Shown here: positions 1-6,106 of the stretch, one piece after another
How positions within the stretch are numbered: the first letter of the stretch is position 1
Layout: every line of letters starts with the position of its first letter
Origin: Thermoproteota archaeon
GTDB lineage: Archaea > Thermoproteota > EX4484-205 > JAAOZP01
NCBI GenBank assembly: GCA_025059435.1
Contig: JANXDK010000028.1
Coordinates: forward strand, 1 to 6,671
DNA length: 6,671 nt
Direction of reading: 5' to 3'
Translations under genes and position numbers: made by a program
The notes under the pieces: model-generated
Seen by the model: only the letters and a program-made list of their open reading frames with translations
What the model was told of the DNA's origin: nothing
Databases searched by the model: none

Positions 1-608
1 TTTTTGCTTCTCATCAACACGTCAATCTTGGTTATTATGCCTTCTAAGCGACCCTCCCTCGTTACCAAGACGGCATTATGCCCCTTAAGCAAGTAGTCTA
101 TCACTTCCGTGATGCTAGTATCTGGGTCGACCATCGGGTATATGGAGGAAATTGCTTCTACGACTTTTTTCTGGTAGAATTTCTGGACATCTTTTTCTCT
201 GGCGAATGCTTTCAAGAGCTCAAGTTCTTCCACAGCACCTATGGGTGTTCCGTTCTTCAAGACAGGTAATTGGGATATACCGTATTTCCGCATCAGTTTC
301 AGGGCTTTTTCAATTGTATCATCATCGTTGACGACAATGACGTCTTTTATAGCAATATCTATCGCCCTAGATCCCCTGGGCTGAGCATTTTCCATTAATG
401 CTTCTGCTATTTTTCTAAGAGTTGAAAGACGTGGATCTACCTGGTTTTTCTCTATCCTCGCTATTAAAGCCTGGCTTACTCTTGCCCTTCTGGCTAGGGT
501 GCTTTGTGTTAACCCTTTTCTTTTCCTTTCTTTTCTTATTTCTTCGCCTGGTTTTCTTAGAAGGTTAAGTAGATCCAACCTTCGCCTACTTTGCTTTATG
601 ACATGCAT
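1..608 (-). CDS. XRE-type HTH transcriptional regulator with C-terminal CBS pair (3' end cut by window edge)
   Basis: Predicted DNA-binding regulator with a ligand-sensing CBS pair, the architecture grouped as archaeal 'transcriptional regulator with C-terminal CBS domains' (COG3620-like). I translated 202 codons from the ATG at 608-606; no stop occurs before the left edge, so only a short tail is likely missing. Residues about 20-73 form an XRE/Cro-type HTH: 'IRKERKRKGLTQSTLARRA' followed by the recognition segment 'VSQALIARIEKNQVDPRLST'. CBS 1 spans about 85-135 ('YGISQLPVLKNGTPIGAV') and CBS 2 about 150-200 ('GHNAVLVTREGRLEGIITK'). CBS pairs of this kind often bind adenosyl nucleotides; the ligand here is unknown. 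The ATG is the first start after an in-frame stop at 618-620. It begins 4 nt after the stop of the upstream gene (613-1017), so the two are very probably co-transcribed. A dyad at 1046-1067 upstream of that operon could be its own operator. Confidence 0.9.
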   Translation of the reverse strand, partial: MHVIKQSRRRLDLLNLLRKPGEEIRKERKRKGLTQSTLARRARVSQALIARIEKNQVDPRLSTLRKIAEALMENAQPRGSRAIDIAIKDVIVVNDDDTIEKALKLMRKYGISQLPVLKNGTPIGAVEELELLKAFAREKDVQKFYQKKVVEAISSIYPMVDPDTSITEVIDYLLKGHNAVLVTREGRLEGIITKIDVLMRSK

Positions 609-612
609 ATTT

Positions 613-1017
613 TTACTTTACTCTTTTCCTGAGGTCGATGGCTGTTTTCACCCTTTCCAGAAAGGCGTTTAGAACGTCTTCAGGAACGTCTTCTCCTCTA
701 TTCTTTAATTGCATCATGATACTATTCAATTGTATGATGATTTCTAATTGATTCGTATCTATTAGCCCCAGATATGCCATTATCAATAGTGTTATAATGG
801 CTTTTCTAATATTTGTTTTAGCCTGGTTTAATGTCCTGAAGAAGGCCCCCTTGGAAACCCTGTTCCCCTTGAATTCTACGTATCCATTTTTAACTATATT
901 ACTGTCGATATTATTGTAATAAAACACTATTGCCTCTAATTGTCTAGGGGTCAAAGTAGATTCTTTAACTAGAATTTTCAAAAACTTATCTGTCTCTTCG
1001 AGGGTTTTTTCAGCCAT
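613..1017 (-). CDS. Conserved-looking hypothetical protein, possible sigma-region-4-like HTH
   Basis: Protein of 134 residues that I do not recognise with certainty. Residues 22-33 ('LTPRQLEAIVFY') and 54-74 ('VSKGAFFRTLNQAKTNIRKAI') resemble the two helices of a sigma-70 region 4-like helix-turn-helix ('LTPRQREAI ... S.GAV.RTL..AR'), so a DNA-binding role is possible. A strongly hydrophobic stretch follows at about 74-87 ('IITLLIMAYLGLI'); it is short for a membrane span and may be a buried helix. The C-terminus is charged and helical, ending in lysines and arginines. No cysteines, signal peptide or catalytic motif are visible. It is the first gene of a minus-strand operon, with the XRE-CBS regulator starting 4 nt after its stop. 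The ATG at 1017 lies 29 nt from the near edge of the 1046-1067 dyad. I recall similar small proteins in other archaea but cannot name a characterised member. Confidence 0.8.
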   Translation of the reverse strand: MAEKTLEETDKFLKILVKESTLTPRQLEAIVFYYNNIDSNIVKNGYVEFKGNRVSKGAFFRTLNQAKTNIRKAIITLLIMAYLGLIDTNQLEIIIQLNSIMMQLKNRGEDVPEDVLNAFLERVKTAIDLRKRVK

Positions 1018-1045
1018 ATTTCAAATATTTTATTTATGGTCTCCT

Positions 1046-1067
1046 AGTTATACTTTATTGTATAACT
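1046..1067. promoter_or_regulatory. Perfect inverted repeat in divergent intergenic region, candidate operator/promoter
   Basis: Arms AGTTATAC (1046-1053) and GTATAACT (1060-1067) are perfect reverse complements around a 6-nt spacer TTTATT. The element sits between the minus-strand regulator operon (ATG at 1017) and the plus-strand elf1 gene (ATG at 1135). Read on the minus strand, its TATAAC segment centres near 1050, so it may also serve as the TATA box for the operon with a start of transcription near 1025. A dyad overlapping a promoter beside an XRE-type regulator gene fits an autoregulatory operator. Operator function is inference. Confidence 0.5.
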
Positions 1068-1134
1068 CATGCTTTGATGACCTTAGGAAAGAGAAAAATA
1101 GTATCGGTTAAGAGTTTTAATACGGATACTGATT

Positions 1135-1374
1135 ATGGCGAGAAGGAGGAGGAAGGAAGCGAGGGTTATCCGGAAAGTCATACCTAAGATTTTCCCCTGT
1201 CCCAAGTGTGGTGTTCAATCTGTTTCGGTTGCGGAAAATAAGTCCTCGGGGAAGATTAGAGTGGTTTGTGGCAATTGTGGATTGTCTGCGGAGTTCGAGC
1301 CTATTAAGAATATTGAGAACGTCGACTACTTTAACAAATTCGTAGACATGTACCACAATGGAGAGATTTATTAA
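1135..1374 (+). CDS. Elf1-like zinc-ribbon transcription elongation factor
   Basis: Archaeal counterpart of eukaryotic Elf1, a small factor that associates with RNA polymerase during elongation. The 79-residue product has a basic N-terminus (MARRRRKEAR, with further basic residues up to 18), then a zinc ribbon with C22-P-K-C25 and C45-G-N-C48, and the characteristic C-terminal block 'YFNKFVDMYHNG' at 65-76. Length and cysteine spacing fit archaeal Elf1 proteins. The ATG at 1135 keeps the whole basic tail. No strong Shine-Dalgarno sequence precedes it. Weak TATA-like candidates are GAAAAATAGTA (about 1092-1103) and TTTTAATA (1115-1122), the second rather close for a leaderless transcript. It is divergent from the regulator operon and lies 49 bp upstream of the GGGP synthase in the same direction. 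There is no evident T-run terminator between them, so read-through is possible. Confidence 0.9.
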   Translation: MARRRRKEARVIRKVIPKIFPCPKCGVQSVSVAENKSSGKIRVVCGNCGLSAEFEPIKNIENVDYFNKFVDMYHNGEIY

Positions 1375-1391
1375 AAATTCTGCAGTTTAGA

Positions 1392-1399
1392 TTTATATT
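1392..1399 (+). promoter_or_regulatory. TATA box of the GGGP synthase-DP2 transcript
   Basis: TTTATATT lies in the 49-bp gap between elf1 and the GGGP synthase gene and closely matches the archaeal TATA consensus TTTATATA. Its centre (about 1395.5) is about 28 bp before the TTG start at 1424, placing the expected transcription start at about 1421-1424. That predicts a leaderless or nearly leaderless mRNA, common in archaea for first genes of operons. It also explains why no Shine-Dalgarno sequence precedes this gene. Confidence 0.6.
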
Positions 1400-1423
1400 C
1401 AACACTAGTTTGGTTAATGCAAG

Positions 1424-2209
1424 TTGCGAATAGGTAAGACTGAGAAATATCTTTACGATGCTATTAACAAGAAAGGGTTTATCCACATTACTTTAATCGA
1501 CCCCGAGAAGATGGATAAGATAGAGGAAATCGTAGAAGCGGCTGAGTCTGCTGGTTCTTCTGCTTTCATGGTCGGTGGAAGTACTTCGCATAAGACGTCT
1601 GATTACGAGGAAGCGATATCTAGAATCAAATCAAACTCTAGTCTTCCCGTAATAATTTTTCCAAGTAATGTCGCGAGCATAGCGAGAGGTGCTGATGCCA
1701 TATGGTTTATGTCCCTGCTAAACTCGATGAACCCATACTATATTGTTGGTGCTCAAGTACTGGGTATTAAAACTATTAGAGAGTTTGGTTTGGAAGCGAT
1801 CCCCATGGCGTATTTGATTCTCGGAGCAGGAGGGGCTGCTGGTTACGTTGGAGAAGCTAAGCCCATTCCCTTCGAAATACCTGAGTTGGCAGTGGGTTAT
1901 GCAATGGCTGCTGAAGCACTAGGCTTTAGGTTTGTCTATTTAGAAGCCGGTTCGGGTGCAAAGACACACGTTCCTGAGAAGCTAATCAATATGGTTAGGA
2001 GGAGCATAAGCATACCTATAATCGTCGGTGGTGGGATAAGAGATGGTTCTGTTGCTGAAAACATTGTGGCTTCTGGTGCCGACATAATTGTCACTGGAGA
2101 TGTTCTCGAAGAAACCAGTAAGGTGAAGGATAAGCTTTTAGAAATAATAGAGGGAGGTAAAAAGGGTGTTTTGAAAAGAGGTAACGAGCTTTCATATTGC
2201 TGTTATTAA
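1424..2209 (+). CDS. (S)-3-O-geranylgeranylglyceryl phosphate synthase (GGGPS)
   Basis: Joins sn-glycerol-1-phosphate to geranylgeranyl diphosphate, the first committed step of archaeal ether-lipid synthesis, at the cytoplasmic face of the membrane. The 261-residue TIM-barrel protein shows the family motifs in order: 'HITLIDPEK' at 21-29, 'VGGSTS' from 50, 'FPSN' at 79-82, 'IPMAYLILG' at 126-134, 'YLEAGSGA' at 172-179 and the phosphate-binding 'VGGGIRDG' at 201-208 followed by 'VTGD' at 223-226. Length and motifs fit the larger group II archaeal enzymes. The start is TTG: the frame has a stop at 1415-1417 and no ATG before the first conserved block. An ATG at 1417 is out of frame and stops after six codons. 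DP2 follows at once, so the two are probably one transcript. The C-terminus ends in the slightly odd 'SYCCY'. Confidence 0.95.
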   Translation: MRIGKTEKYLYDAINKKGFIHITLIDPEKMDKIEEIVEAAESAGSSAFMVGGSTSHKTSDYEEAISRIKSNSSLPVIIFPSNVASIARGADAIWFMSLLNSMNPYYIVGAQVLGIKTIREFGLEAIPMAYLILGAGGAAGYVGEAKPIPFEIPELAVGYAMAAEALGFRFVYLEAGSGAKTHVPEKLINMVRRSISIPIIVGGGIRDGSVAENIVASGADIIVTGDVLEETSKVKDKLLEIIEGGKKGVLKRGNELSYCCY

Positions 2210-2215
2210 TTGATT

Positions 2216-2220
2216 AAGGG
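2216..2220 (+). promoter_or_regulatory. Possible ribosome binding site choosing the DP2 start
   Basis: AAGGG lies 4 nt before the ATG at 2225. It favours ATG at 2225 over the in-frame TTG at 2210, which abuts the stop codon of the preceding gene and has no recognisable ribosome binding site. The match is short, so the choice is not certain. Confidence 0.35.
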
Positions 2221-2224
2221 AAAG

Positions 2225-5200
2225 ATGAAATTAGAAGATTACAATCGGTTTTTACAAGAGCAGTTTTGGAAAGCATATGATCATGCTGCCCGTGCGAAAG
2301 AAAACGGATACGATCCAGAGAAGAAACCGGAGTCGATAATTTCTTTTTCTCAAGCTGAAACCATAGAAAAGCTCTTGGGTTTAAAAGGGTTTAAAGATAG
2401 GTTTGAAGAGCTAAAGAAAACACTTCCTCCTTTAGAGATCCCGTTTAAAATCGCTGAGGATATTATACTTGGCAGGTTCGGTTCCTTCTCGGAAGAGAAG
2501 GCTGCGGAATTAGCTTTGAAAGCGGCATTGGCTTCACTGACGCCACCTGGAACAACAGCGGCCCCGATCGAGGGGATAGAAAAAGTTCTGATAAAAAGAA
2601 ACAACGATAATACTAGGTATCTTGCAGTGTATTTCTCGGGTCCGATGAGATCTGCCGGAGGTACGGAACAAGCCCTTTCAATAATCCTAGCAGATTTCAT
2701 AAGGCGTATCTTGAAGCTTGACAGATATAAGCCCACTCAGGAGGAAGTTGCAAGATACATTGAGGAACTAAGGCTCTATGAGAGGGGGAAAAATAGGTTT
2801 CAGTATAAGGTTGATAAGAACCAGATAGCGGAGGTGATAGAGAATCTACCAATTGAAATCACTGGCCCGCCTTCGGAGGATGTTGAGGTAGTCATATACA
2901 GAGATCTTGAAAGGGTTGAGACGAATAGGCTTAGAGGAGGCGCTCTCAGGATAATAAATGATGGTATAATTGGGAGAGTTAAGAAGTTTGAAAGCATAAT
3001 TAACAAGCTTAACATATCCGGTTGGTCTTGGATATCTAAAATCGAAGTTGAGAGTGTTAAGTCAGAATACTTAAAGGAGGTTTTAATAGGCAGACCCTTC
3101 TTTTCCTCCTCCGAACGATTCGGAGGGTTTAGGATACGTTATGGCAGGGCTAGGAATACTGGTTTAATGGCCGTTGGTATTCATCCAATGTCTATGAGGG
3201 TTCTTCACGGGTTCTTGTCCATAGGTTCGCAACTAAGGATCGATAGGCCTGGAAAATCAGCGATAATAATGTCCGTAGATTCGATCATGCCTCCCATAGT
3301 TAAGACTAAAGACGGATCTATACACATTGTTGACAATGAAGAGAAGCTTAATAAGATTCAGGGGAATATTTCAAAGATTCTTTTCCTTGGAGACATACTC
3401 ATATCTCTGGGGGACTATATTGAGGGAAACGCTCCCTTAGATAAGATTGGTTATACTGAAGAACAGTGGGCTGCTGAACTAGAGGCAGTTTTAAAGGAGA
3501 AGGAAGACAGTATTAAGAACCTTCCTTTAGATATAAGCATCCTTAAGAAAACTGTCGAAAACCCCTTTCTCGATCTCGATTTTGGATTCTTCTTACAGGT
3601 AAGTATAGCTTTAGAGGTTCCTCTTCATCCTCGCTTCTATTTCTTTCTAGAGAACCTGAGCGGTCGTGAACTTGTACACGTTGTTGAATGCTTTAGAGAA
3701 GCTAAGTTAAATGGAGAAACAGTGAGTATTCCAATCAAGGATAATTCTCTGACTGTTGAATTTGAGAAGATGTGTTTGCCATCCGAAGTAGATGGCGGAT
3801 TTATAAAGGTGGAGAAACAATACGCAGAGTTTTTCATCTACTTATCTAAGCTTGTTCTACCCAAAGTAGGACTGGACAAGAACGCTATTGACTATCTCAA
3901 TAGCTTTCTTAGTTTTAAAATAAAACCAAAAGGGGGTGCCTTCATATCTGCCAGACTAGGTAGACCTGAGGCAGCTAAGCTAAGGGAGATGAATCCTCCT
4001 TCTCATGTTTTATTTCCTATAGGTTTAGAAGGTGGCTCAAAGAGGAACATTGTCTCTGCAACGTCTAAGAAAAACATAGTTGTAAAAATTTGTAATAGGT
4101 ATTGTGAAAAATGTGGTGCCTATACCTTTTATTTCCATTGTCCTCGATGCAAATCGCAAACTCTTACAATATACTATTGTGCTAAATGTAATGTTTACTC
4201 AAAATCTGAAAAATGCGAGAAATGTGGAAGAAGTGGAACTCCCTACCATGCGAAAAGCATCCCCCTCGATAAGATACTTGCTGAGATTGAAGAGAGACTT
4301 GGAATTAAAATAGGATCTGAATTAAAGGGAGTAAAGAGCCTGATGAATAAACATAGGCTCCCTGAGCCTATTGAAAAAGGAGTTTTAAGAGCTAAGTATG
4401 GCTTGACAATTTATAAAGATGGTACGATACGCTTCGATGCTACGAATGCTCCATTGACTGCATTCAAACCCAGGGAAATAGGTACTCCCATAGATGTTCT
4501 GAAAAAACTAGGATATGATACTGACATCGAAGGTAACCCTCTTGTTAATGATGATCAGTTGCTATATCTTTATCCTCAGGATGTTATTATCCCGTGCGAG
4601 ATGGGAGATGCCCTCGTTAAGATTGCTAACTTCATAGATGACGAGCTTAGGCTACTGTATAATACTGTGTCGTTTTACAATGCTAAGAGAAGAGATGATC
4701 TGATAGGTCATCTCGTTTTAGGGATTTCGCCGCATACTCTAGGTGCTATAGTAGGTAGGATAATAGGGTATACGGATTCCCAGGTCGTGTTCGCACATCC
4801 TTTCTGGCATCAGGCTAAAAGGAGGGATTGTGATGGCGATGGAGACTCTATAATTCTGTTGTTAGATGCATTTTTAAACTTCTCCAAGCACTACGTCCCA
4901 GACAGTGCAGGGGGCCTAATGGATACTCCCCTTATAATAATGCCCCTTTTAAGACCTGATGAAATAGATGATCAAGTTTACAATATGGAGGACTTGAATA
5001 GGTATAGCCTCAAGGTATACTCCTTAGCATGGCAGGGTGCTAAGCCGAAAGAATTAGAAGGTTATGTGAATTTGGTTAAAAGTGATAATCCGAACATCGC
5101 TTGGACGCATAATACCAGCAATATTGTGGATGGAGTAAGAAAGAACGTCTATAGTACTATAGGTTCCATGGATAAGAAACTTAAGCTGCAATTAGTGATA

Positions 5201-5572
5201 ACTTCTTTCTTAAACGGGATTGATGAGAAGGAGTTTGCAGAAAACCTACTGAATTCGCATCTCTTGAAAGACATATCTGGAAACATAAGGACTTTCTTCA
5301 CACAGAAGTTTAGATGTAAGAAATGTGGTAAGAAATTTAGGAGGCCTCCCCTATTGTCTAAATGTGCATCTTGTGGCGGTGAACTTTCTCCAACAGTATA
5401 CGTGAGTGGTGTCAAGAAATACCTTATGCTTGGTAAAGAGATCTTAGACCTATTCCCGCTGGATTCTTACTTTTCAAGCAACATTGAGCTTCTAGAGAAA
5501 GAACTTTCATTACTCGTCTCCAAAGATGATAGTAAGCTTCTTAAGCAAAAAAGGCTTAATCAATATTTTTAG
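2225..5572 (+). CDS. polC: DNA polymerase II (family D) large subunit DP2
   Basis: Catalytic subunit of the archaeal replicative DNA polymerase D, acting with the exonuclease subunit DP1 (not in this window) and PCNA. From ATG 2225 it has 1115 residues (1120 from TTG 2210), a normal intein-free length. Family blocks in order include 'YFSGPMRSAGGTEQAL' (about 136), 'GGALRIINDGIIGR' (about 238), 'FGGFRIRYGRARNTG' (about 300) and 'GRPEAAKLREMNPPSHVLFP' (about 579). Two zinc ribbons follow (C627/C630 with C639/C642; C652/C655 with C664/C667), then the double-psi barrel region ending in 'AKRRDCDGDGDS', where D870 and D872 should be the metal-binding catalytic aspartates. A third ribbon (C1031/C1034 with C1047/C1050) precedes a C-terminal PCNA-interacting motif QKRLNQYF (1108-1115). 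The usual catalytic loop, as I recall it, is NCDGDED; here it is DCDGDGD. It follows the GGGP synthase directly and converges on Nob1. Confidence 0.97.
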   Translation: MKLEDYNRFLQEQFWKAYDHAARAKENGYDPEKKPESIISFSQAETIEKLLGLKGFKDRFEELKKTLPPLEIPFKIAEDIILGRFGSFSEEKAAELALKAALASLTPPGTTAAPIEGIEKVLIKRNNDNTRYLAVYFSGPMRSAGGTEQALSIILADFIRRILKLDRYKPTQEEVARYIEELRLYERGKNRFQYKVDKNQIAEVIENLPIEITGPPSEDVEVVIYRDLERVETNRLRGGALRIINDGIIGRVKKFESIINKLNISGWSWISKIEVESVKSEYLKEVLIGRPFFSSSERFGGFRIRYGRARNTGLMAVGIHPMSMRVLHGFLSIGSQLRIDRPGKSAIIMSVDSIMPPIVKTKDGSIHIVDNEEKLNKIQGNISKILFLGDILISLGDYIEGNAPLDKIGYTEEQWAAELEAVLKEKEDSIKNLPLDISILKKTVENPFLDLDFGFFLQVSIALEVPLHPRFYFFLENLSGRELVHVVECFREAKLNGETVSIPIKDNSLTVEFEKMCLPSEVDGGFIKVEKQYAEFFIYLSKLVLPKVGLDKNAIDYLNSFLSFKIKPKGGAFISARLGRPEAAKLREMNPPSHVLFPIGLEGGSKRNIVSATSKKNIVVKICNRYCEKCGAYTFYFHCPRCKSQTLTIYYCAKCNVYSKSEKCEKCGRSGTPYHAKSIPLDKILAEIEERLGIKIGSELKGVKSLMNKHRLPEPIEKGVLRAKYGLTIYKDGTIRFDATNAPLTAFKPREIGTPIDVLKKLGYDTDIEGNPLVNDDQLLYLYPQDVIIPCEMGDALVKIANFIDDELRLLYNTVSFYNAKRRDDLIGHLVLGISPHTLGAIVGRIIGYTDSQVVFAHPFWHQAKRRDCDGDGDSIILLLDAFLNFSKHYVPDSAGGLMDTPLIIMPLLRPDEIDDQVYNMEDLNRYSLKVYSLAWQGAKPKELEGYVNLVKSDNPNIAWTHNTSNIVDGVRKNVYSTIGSMDKKLKLQLVITSFLNGIDEKEFAENLLNSHLLKDISGNIRTFFTQKFRCKKCGKKFRRPPLLSKCASCGGELSPTVYVSGVKKYLMLGKEILDLFPLDSYFSSNIELLEKELSLLVSKDDSKLLKQKRLNQYF
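3108..3126. repeat. Perfect 8-bp inverted repeat inside DP2
   Basis: CCTCCGAA (3108-3115) and TTCGGAGG (3119-3126) pair perfectly around the 3-nt loop CGA, a GC-rich hairpin in an AT-rich gene. It encodes part of the segment around 'SSSERFGGF'. It may be a chance product of codon choice; no function is known. Confidence 0.4.
5547..5552 (-). terminator. Oligo-T terminator candidate downstream of Nob1
   Basis: Six A on the plus strand read as T6 on the minus strand, about 27 nt beyond the Nob1 stop and inside the last codons of DP2. Archaeal RNA polymerases can terminate at short T-runs. It lies in the loop of a 6-bp inverted repeat (TTAAGC 5541-5546, GCTTAA 5554-5559), which is probably not required. 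Confidence 0.35.
5566..5570 (+). terminator. Oligo-T terminator candidate at the DP2 stop
   Basis: A T5 run whose last T is the first base of the DP2 TAG stop, followed by the T-rich ACTTTATTA. It is the only T-run near the end of the plus-strand operon, so termination probably occurs here or within the start of the convergent Nob1 gene. The signal is weak. Confidence 0.3.
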
Positions 5573-5578
5573 ACTTTA

Positions 5579-6106
5579 TTACAGAGGCTCTTTATTAACT
5601 AATTGCTTTAATGAGATTAACCTATGACCACAAACTGGGCAAATGGTTCCTTTGTATTTATCATACCTTCTTCTACATGCAGAACAATACTTAATGTATG
5701 TGAATGTTTTCCTTATTTTGGTTACCCCTACTGATATATACTTAAGACTAAGAAGAGCAGCTGTGTTCTGAATATCATAGTCGTCTGAAATTATTTCTAT
5801 GTCATAACTTTCCTCATTATGCAACTCATATCCTAAGGCTAGGATTTTAATATCTGGCGTTGAAAGCTTATTATATACACCATAATCCCTCGCAGCCTGC
5901 TCTACTTTCTCCCTCGACCTGATAGAAGGTTCTCTTATAGTGAGTTTCCCAAGCATCATTGCAGTCTTTATCCTTATCCACCTCTTCCCGATTTCTCCAA
6001 TCTCGTCTAAAAGCTCCCTTATAGTAAATGATTCGCACTTCAGCGAATTCGGATCAACCCCCTGTATTATAGCGGTCGTGTCTAAGACGTATCCTTTCTT
6101 ACTCAT
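5579..6106 (-). CDS. nob1: Endoribonuclease Nob1 (PIN domain plus zinc ribbon)
   Basis: Nob1 makes the final cleavage that forms the 3' end of 16S rRNA during small-subunit maturation. From ATG 6106 the product has 175 residues; a TTG two codons upstream (6112) is an alternative. In ATG numbering the PIN-domain acidic residues are D9 ('YVLDTTAII'), E31 ('TIRELLDEI'), D85 ('LSTPDIKILALG') and D108/D109 ('IISDDYDIQN'). The zinc ribbon is C141-S-A-C144 and C156-P-V-C159. PIN followed by a C-terminal ribbon, at this length, is the archaeal Nob1 architecture and separates it from toxin-type PIN proteins. Its start overlaps the end of the NAD kinase gene by 8 nt (ATGAGTAA), so the pair is probably translationally coupled. 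Its stop is 6 bp from the stop of convergent DP2. All expected catalytic and metal-binding residues are present. Confidence 0.93.
   Translation of the reverse strand: MSKKGYVLDTTAIIQGVDPNSLKCESFTIRELLDEIGEIGKRWIRIKTAMMLGKLTIREPSIRSREKVEQAARDYGVYNKLSTPDIKILALGYELHNEESYDIEIISDDYDIQNTAALLSLKYISVGVTKIRKTFTYIKYCSACRRRYDKYKGTICPVCGHRLISLKQLVNKEPL

Noticed and set aside
78..269. Plus-strand open frame of 63 codons
   Set aside because: It lies antisense to the CBS part of the regulator gene, whose protein motifs are clear; the translation has no recognisable domain.
1117..1356. Minus-strand open frame of 79 codons
   Set aside because: It is the antisense shadow of elf1, which has a complete zinc ribbon and family C-terminus.
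2350..3837. Several minus-strand open frames (2350-2736, 2800-3015, 3637-3837)
   Set aside because: All are antisense to continuous conserved DP2 coding sequence and encode low-complexity, serine-rich translations without motifs.
4104..4313. Plus-strand open frame of 69 codons in another frame
   Set aside because: It overlaps the DP2 zinc ribbons, where the DP2 frame is clearly the conserved one.
4600..4900. Possible intein near the DP2 active site
   Set aside because: DP2 genes of some archaea carry inteins, but the conserved blocks here are contiguous and total length is normal, with no splicing motifs.
5149..5415. Minus-strand open frame of 88 codons
   Set aside because: Antisense to the DP2 C-terminal region with its third zinc ribbon; no motif in the translation.
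5579..6106. PIN-domain protein as a VapC-type toxin
   Set aside because: The C-terminal zinc ribbon, the length and the absence of an antitoxin partner fit Nob1 instead.
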